Of a DNA stretch of 64,000 nt, positions 1 to 10,812 are shown piece by piece. The notes under the pieces are model-generated. The model did no database searches and had not been told where the DNA came from. It saw only the letters and a program-made list of their open reading frames with translations. Numbering within the stretch: the first letter of the stretch is position 1; every line of letters starts with the position of its first letter. The stretch is from Termitomyces sp. T153 (taxonomy: Eukaryota > Basidiomycota > Agaricomycetes > Agaricales > Lyophyllaceae). The stretch covers positions 124,001-188,000 of the forward strand of contig JACKQL020000086.1 in assembly GCA_018296165.2 (NCBI GenBank). The letters are read 5' to 3'. The position numbers and the translations under genes were made by a program.

Positions 1-1212
1 CAAGCCCAGAGTTAGGTCAAGCTTGTATGTGTGCATAGAGACCTTCCAGAGGACTTTGAAAGAGCCAAAACATTTGTAATCGAGCTTGATAGAGGGCCTT
101 CAGGTCTTGAGATTTTGTTAATCAAGCCAGACCAAGGTGCCAGGGGGCCAGTCAGGGGTTGGTTTGCATTGGGCATTGGCATGCTTGGAGTAGGCTTAAT
201 TGGCAGTGTCAATCTCATCCTGGAGGAACTGGTGAAGGGATCAGAGGTCTTTGGTGACTTCATGGGCAACATGAAAAGGGATATCCTTGAGGGATAGCAT
301 AAGTCAGGAGTTGTAGCCCTTGTTGGCATAGAAGGAGGAAACTCTGGTGGTAGAGTGAGGTGTATTGTTGTAGATAAACTCAGCAAGGAGAAGTTCTGTG
401 TGCCAGTCATTCTGTAAATAATTAACATAGAGGCAGAGATACTGTTCCAACATCTGGTTTACTTATTCTGTTTGCCTGTCAGTTTCTGGGTGATAGGCAG
501 TGGAGAGGTTGGTTTTGATTTTGAGTGCCTTGTATAGCAATTTCCAAAAACAAGATATGAATAGGGGCCCACAGTTAGAAACAATGTCATCTGGGAGTCC
601 ATACTTAGAGAATATGTGTTTGAGGAATAATTTGGCGAACTCCAGAGCATTGTCAGTGGTGTGGCAGGGGATGAAGAGGGCTTGCTTAGTGAGGTGGCAG
701 ATGATGATGAGGATTGCATTGAAACCTTTGGAGTCGGGGAGTTTGACAATATGATCCATTGATATTGAGAACCAGGAGTGTCAGCTGACAAGGAGGGGTT
801 TCAATAACCCATGGGGGCAGTGGTGGAGTACCTTGGTCTGGAGACAGAGTTTGCAGGCCCTGATATATCATGTGATGTCCTTCTTCATTCCTAGCCAGAA
901 GTAAGTCCAAGAGATGAGTTGAAGGGTCTTATAAATTCCTGGGTGTCCCTGGAGCTTGTGGTCATGGTGTTGCCAGAGTATGTCAAGGCAAATTGACTTG
1001 TGGTCTGGAGCATAAATTTGTCCACTCTGGAGCAGGAGGCAGTGGTCTGGAGACAGCATGAAAGGGTTCTTGGTGCTTGACTCATTGGCAGAGTTGTTAT
1101 GAGGGTCATGCTGAGTGAAGAAGGAGTCTAGAAGTGCATTTCTGATTTGATAGAGCATTCCTTCTTCATTTAAAATCAGCAAGGCATGTAGATGTTCAGA
1201 GGGGATTACCAC
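1..1212 (-). pseudogene. Element A integrase: zinc-binding head, catalytic core, C-terminal tail (broken)
   Basis: The segment at 1212-868 translates to an H2C2-type integrase head ending in GHPGIYKTLQLISWTYFW. The segment at 759-463 is the core, with the DHIVKLPDSKGFNAILII and AYHPETDRQTE motifs typical of Gypsy integrases. The tail then continues in frame through VNQMLEQYLCLYVNYLQNDW and AEFIYNNTPHSTTRVSSFYA. Stops interrupt it just after RQTE and again at 304-306, 241-243 and 100-102 (all three TGA). The last visible residues correspond to the SH3-like/chromo-proximal region, so the protein end lies left of the window. Confidence 0.88.
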
Positions 1213-1388
1213 TCAATGGTTGAATGTGTTCCATTTGGCTTCAAATGACTTTTTTGGGTACACATTGGACCTCTGAGTGAGGGCATCAGGCTTCACACTG
1301 AGTTGTCTGGGGTAGTAGTGGATAGTAAAGCCATACTCCAAGAGGGTTTTGGACCATCAAGCTTGGTGGCGACTGAGTTGCTTTGTAG

Positions 1389-2700
1389 TCATGAAGTATT
1401 GCAGATTGTTGTGGTCAGAGTAGACTTGGATGCAGTGTGGGAATCCCTTGAGTAGGCCTGCCACTGACAGAAAGCTTCAACAATTATAAGGAGTTCCTTA
1501 TCATAGATGTCATAGTTGAGCTCTGTGGAGATCATCAAACAGGTGTAGAAGGCGATGGGGTGGAAATACTTGCCTCTGGAGTCTGGCTGGGAGAGTATTC
1601 CAGCAATAGCATTGTCAGAGGCATTGCATTTGAGTATGATCAGCAGGGAGGGGTCAAAATAGTGGAGGACTAGGGTGGAGATGAAGGCCTTTTTCAGGAG
1701 GAGGAAGACACTTTGGCACTTGCTGTCCCAATCCCAAGAAGTGTCCTTCCACATGAGTCAGTTGAGGGGTTTGGTGATTCCAGAGTAGTTGTCGATGAAT
1801 CAGTGGTAAAAGTTAGCAAACTCCAGAAATGACTGTACCTCCTTGACATTCTGTGACAGGGGCCAATTGAGTATAGCTTCGACCTTGGCAGGATCCATGT
1901 GCATGCTGTCAGGAGTGACAATAACTCTGAGGTATTCAACCTCCATCATGTGGAAGGAACATTTTTTGGGTTTGGCATGAAGGTGATACTCTCGGAGTCA
2001 TTACAAGATGTGGCAGACATGCTCTGGATGCTCTGCCAGTGAATTCAAGTAGATCAAGATGTGGTCTAGGTACACAATAATGAAAACATTGTTCATGTCA
2101 TAGAAGATGTTGTTCATGAAGTACTGGAATGTGGCAGGGGAGTTAGTCATTCTGAAGGGCATTATGAGGTACTCAAAGAGGCTATAGCAGGTGCAAAAGG
2201 CAGTCATTCTGAAGGGCATTATGAGGTACTCAAAGAGGCTATAGCAGGTGCAAAAGGCAGTCTTCCATTCATGTTCTAGAGTGATCTGGACATTGTTGTA
2301 GCTGGAGCAGAGGTCTTTCTTTGTATAGACCTTGGCACTGCAGAGATGGTAAATGAGATCTCCAATCAGGGGGAGGGGATATCAGTTCTTTTTAGTGACT
2401 TTGTTGAGTCCCCAATAATCCACACAGAGTTGGAGTGACCCATCCTTCTTCTTAGCAAACAAGACCAGAGCGCTGGTGGCAGAGATTGACAGGCATATGA
2501 AACTCTTGCCAAACATGTTGTCAAAGTACTCCTTCAGAGCCTAGAGCTTGATCTCGGACATGTTGTAAATCTTGCCAAACAGAGGTGAGGTGCCTTCTTC
2601 AAGGTTAATCTTGTGATTGTAGGAGCAGTGTGGGGGAAGTTCCTTGGCACTCCCTTCAGAGAACATATTAGTGAATTCATAATAATCTGGGGGAACTACT
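1389..2700 (-). pseudogene. Element A reverse transcriptase and RNase H (broken)
   Basis: Going down the minus strand, the RT palm is visible as FAKKKDGSLQLCVDYWGLN, then a TGA at 2382-2384 where KNRYPLPLI is normal, then PFRMTNSPATFQYFMNNIF and the active-site segment VYLDHILIYL. The family catalytic motif is YLDD/YVDD, so the second aspartate is replaced by histidine. RNase H follows at 1754-1389, with a DASD-like strand read as NASDNAIAGILSQ and the YDIYDKELLIIVEAF block. A 57-bp in-frame tandem duplication inside the RT repeats 19 residues (see the separate entry). The element is non-autonomous and dead. Confidence 0.88.
2145..2258. repeat. 57-bp perfect tandem duplication inside the RT
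   Basis: Copy 1 is 2145-2201 and copy 2 is 2202-2258; both begin agtcattctgaagggcatta. The length of 57 is a multiple of three, so 19 residues (ending LIMPFRM) are repeated without a frame change. The two copies look identical by eye, which means the duplication is younger than most of the mutations in this element, or lies in recently copied DNA. It could also be an assembly artefact. Confidence 0.92.
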
Positions 2701-4733
2701 TCAGATAGGATCTGTTCCTCCATTTTGCTCTCTGGCATGGTAATTTCTGTGTAAAGGTGCTCCTCAGGTAGGGCTGGCATGATTTGCAACTGGAAGGCAG
2801 GGGCACCGTCTTGTAGAAGGTGTGTAAAGGGGATAGCACCAATGATTCTAATGTTGAGGCTTCTGGAGTCAATGGGGGTGGATGGCAGGGCAGTAGCGGT
2901 CAAGTCCAGAGTGGTGGTGGAGTTGGTTAGAGGAGTCGAGCATTGCTGGTCAGGGTACTGCAGGCCTTTGTACCAACTCTGAGGTATGTTGGGGGGCAGC
3001 CATTGTGATTTGGTTGGGGGTGATTGAGGCAGGGTTGTGTTTTCTTTGCTATGGAAATTGCTGTCAACAGTTGAGGGGCCCTGGGTTGCTCTGGAAGTGC
3101 TGGTGCCAGGGTCAGAGATGTTGGTGTCCAAGATAGACTGGAGGCAGAGGGGGATAGCAGCTGCTAAACTTGCTCCAGGGCCAGGAAATTGCATGGTGAG
3201 GTTCTTCCAGTCAATGTTGGAGTTGATGTCTTACAGCCATGGAAGTCTAAGCACAATCAGAGTCAATGGGGGTAGTTGGGTGACAAGGAGCTGGGCCTGA
3301 AACTGCAGGTCATTGTCGAAGATGAGAGCATTGCTGTGGTATTGAGTGATTTTTATCATGGTGGGGCTTCCATTGAAGAGTTGGAGCTCAAGGGGTTTGT
3401 TGAGGTCATTGTGTCAGAGGTTGAGTTGACTGCTGACAAAGGTACCAGAGATGCTGCTGTTAACAAGGGCAGGGAGTACCCTGGGCAAGCCATTGAGTTG
3501 GACATTGATGATGAATGACTATGCAGATCTGAAGTGGAGCTGCAGAGGAGTCCAGGGGGGTCAATTGTGGTCTCAGAGTTCTTAGAGGAGGGTGAGACAT
3601 TGAAGGGTACTAGTTCAGAGTCAGTGGGGTTGTCCCAGTCAAGGCAGAGGGTGAGGCTGGGCCAGTTGATGCAGGGGTTGGTAGAGTGGAGCCAGGAGAA
3701 GCCTAAGATGACAGGAGCAGAGGGGTGTAGTTTAATGATGAGCAGTCAGAATTCTTGCTGTTGTCTGTTGGTGAAGGTCATGGTTGTTTCCAGGCAGTGT
3801 GTGATGTCTCTGGTAGGAGTGGGGTTGCCATCAAAGAGCTTGAGGGGGATCAGAGTGGGGAGGCATTGGAGGAGGTGGGGAGTGAGCACTGCCAGGGATT
3901 TGTTGATGAAGTTATCTGTGGCACTGCTGTCAATGAGTGTAGGGACAGAGTTGTCAGAAAAGGAGAAGGGTGGTGGTGGTGGAGTGAGAGGGGAGGTGTG
4001 CTAGGAGATTGTCCAGAATGAGTACTATTGCATGGAGAAGTGTGGCTGAGGCAGAGAAGATGTCAGGGTTGGTCCATGGTCTAGTGCATCTTTGCATAGT
4101 TTCTGGAAGGTTCCCTTGCAGGTAGCACTCATGGAAGTCAAGGAGTTGATCTGCCCAAACTTCCAGAGTTACAGAGGTGTTAGGGTAGCCTAGATTGATG
4201 AGGAGGGTGTGAGCACATCTTGTAAACTTTGCAGGAGAGAGGCAGAGGAAGCAGAGGACCTCGTTGCATTGTTGAACATAGGCTTCAACTCTTTGCTATC
4301 TGAGGAAGGAGAGAACTTGAGCAAAAAATAGCAGACAAGGGGGAGAATAATTATTTTGGTGGACTAGAGCTGCAGTGGAAACTGGGTATGTGTAGTAGTG
4401 GGCAGGAGGAAGGTAGGTGGGGTTGGGGGGCACTGCAGAGTATCCTCCAGAGTACATGCAGGGATTGTTACCATCAGTGGGGAATGCTAGAGGGCAGTGC
4501 TAGCCTGGAAGGATTCCCTGGCTGATGGAAGGTGCATAGAATGCCTGGTTGGGATTAGGAGTCCAGTGGCAGGAGACATATTGATCTATAGGGAGGCCTA
4601 GGTAGAATGGGGCATAGGGATTTTCAGGGACCAGCTGACCATAGACATTGGTTAGGTAGCCAGCAGAGTTGTATACAGACATTGAGAATGGGGTAAGGTG
4701 GAGTCTTGATATTATATCAGGTTCTGCTGACAA
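2701..4733 (-). pseudogene. Element A Gag, protease and pre-RT linker (broken)
   Basis: At about 3960-3780 (minus) the frame reads VPTLIDSSATDNFINKSL and then LKLFDGNPTPTRDITHCLE. This is the retropepsin-like protease of mushroom Gypsy elements, with the active-site D-S-G-A written as D-S-S-A. A Gag (retrotrans_gag-like) stretch lies at about 4330-4050, including YVQQCNEVLCFLCLSPAKF and VWADQLLDFHECYLQGNL. The linker before RT at 2700-2541 shows the conserved EFTNMFSEGSAKELPPH and EEGTSPLFGKIYNMSE blocks. Frames shift several times. The proline-rich Gag N-terminus is recognisable to about 4733 and may reach 5.5 kb. Confidence 0.8.
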
Positions 4734-4800
4734 TAGGGGCTCAGCTACACTGGCAAATCCTTACTAGGCAGACATAATGTGCTGTGCTTATAACCTAGCA

Positions 4801-5789
4801 CTCCAGAAGTGGCATGGAGGGGTGAGACTTGTGAGGGAAAGCTATGGGAAGCAGTTTGAGCAAGTCCAGAGTGGTCCAGAGAAGTCTGAGACCAAGTATA
4901 TTAATGTTAGGCTTGAGCAGGCATTAGGGACAAGTTCATAGGCACATAAATAGACTGCGCAGTAGACAGGGGCTTCACTAGGGTCAGGGGCAGAGCTGGA
5001 GTCTGATGGGGGGATCAAGTAAGACTTGATGGGTTTGGGGCCAAGCAGAGAGCAAGGTCTGGAGTTGTTGTAAGAATGTTTCAGGGGTTGTAGCACATGC
5101 ACAGAGTTTGTACTGACATTGGAGATGGAAAGAACTTAGGAAAATAAAGGAAAAGGAGACAGTTGAGACAAAATGGTGACAAGATGAGATGAGACAGACA
5201 AAAAAGGTAGATTCAAGACTAAAAATAGAAATGGAGACAGAACAAAACACAAGACATAAGAAACTAGTAATGCAAGTAATATCAAGACTAAAGTATGAGG
5301 AGCTACTCTATGACTTATATACTGGCTACTGGATAGCTCCAGAGGGCAGTGGGCATGGTGGCAGGGTTTGATGGAGCTGTGTGGAGTTGACAGGTGTTGG
5401 GTATGACCAAGGAGCATGCTATAGTGATATTCTGATGGGATCAGTTGGGGGCACAGGCTGCCCAGAGGTTGTCATGATCCTCTGGAGCAGGTTGGGTGAA
5501 CCAGGGTAGTGAGTCAGATGTGTATAATGAGGTCAGAAATAGTGGGGGAGGGTTCCAGGGGCTCAGGGAAAGTGTGGATAGCTGTAGAGAAGGTGTTGGA
5601 GTTGGTCAGGGGATCACCAGGGTTTGCCAGGGACATGTCAGAGTTACCCAGAGTGGGTGTGGAGGGTGGGCAAGGGTTGGGGGAGTTTGGCAGGGCATTG
5701 GAAAGGACTCAGGGGAGCAAGCAGGTTGGAAGACAAGGTCAGGGGTTTGGGGAGTGGGTTGTAACAGATGTTGTGTGGAGTTGGGGGCC
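4801..5789. other. CpG-poor stretch without a credible gene, between two Gypsy fragments
   Basis: Only short low-complexity reading frames are present on both strands. Proline/serine-rich minus-strand frames around 5.4-5.75 kb could be the decayed N-terminus of element A Gag. No LTR boundary, polypurine tract or primer-binding site could be placed. The junction with the plus-strand Gypsy fragment is near 5790. Confidence 0.5.
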
Positions 5790-6780
5790 TCCAGAGCAGA
5801 TGGCCTTCAATGCTCTCAAGTGTGCCATGACCTTGGAACCCATCCCCTTCTTCCTGGATAATAACTCCTCTTTCTGAGTAGAAGCTAACAGCTCTGACTT
5901 TGCCACTGGAGCCATTCTTTCACAGCAATCCCTGAAGGATGGGAAGTGGCATCCAGTGGCATTCTACTTCAAGAACCTAAATGCAGTAAAGCAGAACCAC
6001 AAGATCCACAATAAGGAGATGCTGGCCATCATCCAGTCATTTGAGGAGTGGCCACACTTTCTGGAAGGTGCATGGCATAGGTTCAAGATCTGGATGGATC
6101 ATAGGAACCTCAAATACCTCCAGACAGCTAAGAAGCTCAACTGCTGACAGGCCCAATGGTGCTTCCACCTAGCCAATTTTGACTTCTTGCTGCACCACAA
6201 GCCTGGCTGGAGTATGGGGAAACCAGATGCCCTGTTCAGGAGAGCATACCACAGCACTGAGGGAGAGGACAACAGCAATGTTGTGCTCCTCCAGCCTGAA
6301 CTGTTTGCGATCTGAGCCATGGAAGGTCTAGCCATCAAGGGAGCAGAGGTAGACATCCTCTGGAACATCTGGTAGAGCAACCAGAATAGTCAGCAGGAGG
6401 AACTCATTGCACAAGCAGCTTGGGTGCTAAAGTCAGGATGTACCACTGGTGCCAAATTGGTCTGCATGGATGAATGGGCCTTCCAGGATGGGATCTTAAC
6501 CTTCAGGGATCATATCTATGTGCCCAATGTTCTGTAGCTCCGCTTGAGGATTGTAGAGCAACACCACAACTCCTGCATAGCTGGGCACCCCAGACAATAG
6601 AAAACATTGGAGCTGGTATCATGGAATTACCGGTGGCCTCATATGTCCCAGTATATTGAGTCCTACACTAGTACAGAATACACTCTCTGGTCCACTTCCT
6701 CAACCAGATTGGTTGGAAGCTGCACTTGCACATTTCACCACTTGGCACCTGGAAGAAGAATGGGGTGCATGTGTGCATGA
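5790..6780 (+). mobile_element. Second Gypsy fragment (element B): RNase H and integrase head, opposite orientation
   Basis: The plus-strand frame reads GPPEQMAFNALKCAMT, then ANSSDFATGAILSQQSLKDG (RNase H), KEMLAIIQSFEEWPHFLEGA and LLHHKPGWSMGKPDALFRRA, then the linker and a damaged H2C2 integrase head around 6540-6640. This is the RT-connection to integrase segment of an Agaricomycete Gypsy family different from element A. It is interrupted by TGA at 5875-5877, 6145-6147 and 6313-6315 and by several TAGs. The flanking RT and integrase core are missing, so it is a truncated relic. It is also CpG-poor. Confidence 0.88.
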
Positions 6781-8039
6781 TTGAGCTCAATTTGAGGATC
6801 TTTCAATATACTACAGTGGAAAGCTTTGGGTTTTGTGTTGGTTAATCTGTTCAGCTCCTAATTGATTATATTCAAGATTTACCTGGAGCAAAAGAAAGAC
6901 CTGAGGAGTGGTCCCAATAGACATCAAAATCTCATTGTGCATATTGTAGTGTTTATTTGATTCATGATCCATCAGAGTTTGGTCTTGCATTAGTCAAGTG
7001 GTGGAAAGAGATTCAGCCTAAGATGTGCCAAGCTTTACTAGGCATTGTAAGGGGATAACCCCTTTTATGAGTAACTCTGACTCTATCTAGCCTTAGTCAC
7101 AGGTACAGCATCATCTCTAGCATATCCAACTGACCAGCTGCCAAGCCCCTGCACCCTCCAGACAGTATTAGTCAGCCCTTCATAGTCATTGGACTCTATT
7201 CTTCTTTTGACATATTGATAGTCATTACTGCTTAGCATACCTGGGCCACTTACTACACATAGCATTAGTCATAGCATAGCCATGGATGTAGTATATAAGC
7301 CAGTTGCAAGGATAGAATATCCTTGAACCAATCAATAGCTGCATTCCCCAGGTCTATCCAGTGAATCAACTGTAAGCTCCATAGTGTTGTCCAACTCTGT
7401 CTCCACTTAGCTTTGACCCTTGTTTGCCACTCACTCATCTAAGTACTCACTTGCCACTCACTTGTCTCTTAGCTTTGTGCTGCATGATAGGATTATCCTA
7501 CACCATTGAGCATCCCCTCACAGGCATCATGCCTTTGCCAATTGTGCAATGTCCCCTGGTGGCTGATGGGACTGATATCTGGGCTAGGCTGCATAAAGGG
7601 AGTCCTGACAGGATGCTTGTTGTGATGACAATGCTTGTGTGGTGGGGATAATCTGCTGGATCTGACAGTACTCTTTGGAAAGACTGTGTCAATGACATAC
7701 ATGCCTGCCTTGAGCTCATGATTGAAGCTGGTAGTCCAGCAAAGCAAAAGCATACTGCACCTGCAGCTGAAGCTCCAAAAGGAAAATGGTATACTTATTT
7801 GCATTAATTGTTTGCCAAATGAGTTCTGACCATTTCTCAGTGGTTAAGACCACTTGAAGTTTGTTGAGTGTCAATTATTATTGTATTGATATATAAAGTC
7901 TATGCTTGGCTGGCTGCTATTTTACTTATCTTGATACTATATTGCTTTCTTAAGGTTTTGTCAACTTGTTGTTTAATTGATGTATGCTGTCTTGTGTATT
8001 TATCACCAATATATTGTAAATGTTAAGTAGGAAAGATAC
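6781..8039. other. Non-coding, CG-free DNA with a possible solo LTR (about 7050-7480)
   Basis: No CG dinucleotide was seen here. From about 7050 the sequence starts tgtaaggggataacccc. It has a TATA-like tatataa at 7292-7298, then CT-rich sequence to about 7480, a layout that fits an LTR promoter. No matching second LTR or target-site duplication was found. Downstream, 7424-7800 holds short plus-strand frames (for example with IWARLHKGSPDRMLVV), ended by stops. These may be a relic of a transposon-borne gene that I do not recognise. Confidence 0.35.
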
Positions 8040-9250
8040 CAATAGAAAACATAACAAATGGTGAGAGACTATGCTAAGTAATGCATTATTAATATTTCAA
8101 ATGGGAAGAGACAGACAGGTGAAAAGTGCACCAGAATTATCAAGTAATGCATCAATATTGTATAACAAGATTGATCAGTAATGCATTACTGGGAGCAGAA
8201 AGTGTAATGCATCAGGAGGTGAGGTGGGTGGAAGGCATGCTATGAGGAATATAAAGTAATGTGTTAATAGTAAGCACTAAGATTAATCAAGTAATGCATC
8301 AATATTGAGTAACAAGATTGATCAGTAATGCATTACCAGAGACCAATTCAAAAAGCATAATGCATCAGGAGGTGGGTGGAAGAAAGGCACACTATGAGGG
8401 AAATAAATTAATGCATCATTAATGCAGAGGCAGGTGGAAAGGCATGCTATGAAGGTGATAAAGTCATGCATTAATAACAAAATTGATCAGTAATGCAATA
8501 TCAATATGCTGGGATGAGAGGAGGCAGAAGGAAGAAAGGCAGGAAGAAAGGTGCAACAAGGTAATGCATAAGTGATGCATCATTGTTGAGAGGCACACAC
8601 AAAGTATAAGTAAAGTAATGCATAATCATGCATGATTGTACCATCATACAAATTACAAAACAATTTGTATCAGCAAAGGTGTGTAATTACACAGTTTATT
8701 GCATTATTGTACCATGGTCTGATGAACAGCCAGTTGGCTGTACCCTTTGAAGAGAGGGCCTGATTGCTTACACTTGTTGTCAGGCACAGATCCAGGCTGA
8801 TCTCACCTCACATTTCAGCATGATGTGGTTTTCTATCCCAAAGATCATTGTGGAGGCTCACCAGTGCATTCTGAACTCACAATTACAGACTAATGTCAAT
8901 ACTAGTAACAATAATTAACATTCTTGACATAAATAAAACCTTTTGTATATCTAATTGAATTGTAACAAAGGAATTGAGATCATTGTTGAATAGAAGTACA
9001 CCAGCATAAAAAGAACTGATATATGATAGCACCAAGGTGCATCTACAGAATGCTGAGCTTGAAGGTATTGCATCATAATGTATCTGAATCAGAAATATGA
9101 TGCATTACAGTGCATGTACTGTGGTATGAGAAGTAGTGCATGAGTAGTAAATGTTGGAGTACAAGAAGGCTGAGTAAGTAATACATAAGTAATGCAGGAA
9201 TGAGTGACAGCCTAATGCATGATATGATAATGCATCATTGTGTGAGGGAG
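8040..9250. repeat. AT-rich satellite-like repeat built on TAATGCAT, with a 147-bp tandem unit
   Basis: The octamer taatgcat and its palindromic extension taatgcatta recur many times on both strands. A longer unit starts at 8141 and again at 8288 (both caagtaatgcatcaatattg), a 147-bp period. A more diverged partial third copy runs from about 8420 (ggcaggtggaaaggcatgc). A further scatter of the octamer lies at 9070-9250. No ORF, CG dinucleotide or known transposon end is present. It could be an internal or subterminal array of a DNA transposon, or a local satellite. Confidence 0.75.
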
Positions 9251-9820
9251 CAAAGTGTGGTCTGGAGCATCAGTGTGATGGGATGCATTGGGTGAGGCAA
9301 GATAGCTGCAAGAACCCTTGTTATAGGCAACATTGTGAACTACCACTGGAGTCCCTATAAGCAAGAGCAAACCTTGAAAGGAAAGTACAATCTGCTTTAT
9401 GGTATCTATGTCATTGTGTTCATACCCAATAGTGTTTTAGCAAATTTAGGCTTATGCAATGTCATTGGAAGGTGCACTGGCATGATCAAGTCATTCATTT
9501 CTAATGCAGTGTCACCTACCTTGCCAATCAAGGCAACCCTTGCAAGATAGGAATGCCCCTTGACTTTTCAAAATATTGACAAAAAGCTCACTCAGCCAGA
9601 AACAAGACCATGTAAACTAAATGGTTTCAAGTTAGTCAGAGTATCAACAATTGTGAAAAGTACTCACATGCTCCCATGGCAACACTTAAAATACAAATGG
9701 AAGTTGAAACCCATTGCCACAAATGAAGGAAATGAAAAACATAAAAATCTCCTTCACATATTACTGATGTTAATTGAATAATGACAATGGTATTAAAAAA
9801 AGAATCATAAAATACATCAA
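9251..9820. other. Non-coding CG-free DNA up to a sharp compositional border
   Basis: Two plus-strand frames of about 70 codons are present (9335-9550 and 9560-9781) but show no recognisable motif and overlap AT-rich sequence. At about 9821 the sequence changes abruptly into CG-containing DNA that is homologous to the right arm of the inverted repeat. Confidence 0.5.
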
Positions 9821-9915
9821 AGATGGTAAGGGTCTTCAGAGCTGGGACCAGATAACGTTGTCAAGGACAATAGTTGATCGAGGGCGTATCCCTTCGGTTA
9901 TACATGGGTGGTAGG

Positions 9916-10812
9916 CTAAGTAGTTGCCCAGCGGAAAGAGTACCACGTACTATGAAGACGGAACTCTCCTTGGGGGCTCAAAAGGGTTTGAAAATATGTT
10001 CTGTCGACATCTCGCAAATCACTGTGGAGGTCAAAAGTCTCTAAGGTCCCCCAATTGAAGCTCTCAAGGTCATGAAAATTTGATTGGAAGGGGGGGTATA
10101 CAAGCATGAGCGTTAGGTTGAGGAGGGATGGAAAATGGAAGTTGTCAAATACAGTGCATATGTTTTCGTCAGAGACGACGGTAAGGGTCTTCAGAGCTGG
10201 GACCGGATAACGTTGTCGAGAACAATGGTTGATCGGGGGCGTCACGGGCGTAGACATGGATTCGCGTCTTATGTGTTTCAGAGAGAGAGTTGAGAGCCTA
10301 TTGACGTGGCGAAGGATGTATGTGAAGTCATGCGAGGAAATGTTACAGTCGATGGTGAGGATCTCAAGATTCTGCAGAAGAGAAGGGGCAAGCGGTAACC
10401 AAGATTTCAGAATCTGCTGGGGATGTGCAGCCCATGTCAAATGACGAAGCTTAGTAAAAGCTTGAAGCGGAAGCTCTGGAGAATTGAGAGGGTTGAAAGG
10501 AAGTGCCTTGTGAGGAAGCTCAATTGTGAGATTCTGCCACAACCCGAAATCCAGAAGTTCCTTGTTCCCAAGGAAGGCGAGAAGATGCCCAAGGACACGA
10601 AAACCGTCCTCCAGCGTCCAGTACAGCTCTTCAAATGTCGCCGTGATTTTGAAAGGACGACTGATGTCCACACATTGGCGAACACACCGGCATCAAATTT
10701 GTGATATGTTCCGAGAGTTGACACATCTTCCAAGCTCAATGACTAAATCCTGAGGTTGTAATAGAAAGTTAATGTATGGCCGAGAAGGGATGAGATGGGC
10801 CAAGTCGTTCAT
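9916..10812 (-). pseudogene. LRR/F-box-family pseudogene in the left arm
   Basis: This is the left-arm copy of the right-arm gene at 18968-19882. The homologous start codon is at 10812-10810, but the frame meets a TGA at 10695-10693 (ISQI then stop, where the right copy reads ISQRLRR). Downstream the frame stays open for 250 codons to a stop at 9916, with the same LRR-like blocks (LGNKELLDFGLWQNLTIELP, RLSTLSLKHIRRESM). That stretch has no early ATG. The last few residues also differ because the stop comes five codons earlier than on the right. I read it as a broken copy, unless an unseen upstream exon splices past the stop. Confidence 0.75.

Larger units (their letters stand above)
1..4800 (-). 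mobile_element. Decayed Ty3/Gypsy LTR retrotransposon (element A), cut by the left window edge
   Basis: Read on the minus strand, the domains come in Ty3/Gypsy order: Gag (about 4730-4030), aspartic protease (about 3970-3600), reverse transcriptase (about 2700-2000), RNase H (1754-1390), zinc-binding integrase head (1212-868), integrase core (760-460) and integrase tail (about 430-1). Frameshifts and stops break the reading frame into short pieces, so it cannot make a polyprotein. The tail of the integrase runs off the window and no 5' LTR could be placed with confidence. The whole element is strongly depleted in CG dinucleotides. Several of its stops are TGA where the family has arginine, as expected from deamination of methylated CGA codons. 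Confidence 0.9.

Noticed and set aside
1..6780. Repeat-induced point mutation (RIP) as the cause of decay
   Set aside because: The pattern I see is loss of CG with stops at CGA arginine codons, which fits CpG methylation and deamination. I see no obvious CpA-specific excess by eye.
7424..7804. A gene at 7.4-7.8 kb
   Set aside because: Overlapping short frames on both strands in CG-free DNA, with stops. At most a transposon relic.
8040..9250. CRISPR-like regular repeats
   Set aside because: The host is a eukaryote, the repeats are diverged 147-bp units with no unique spacers, and no cas-like gene is present.
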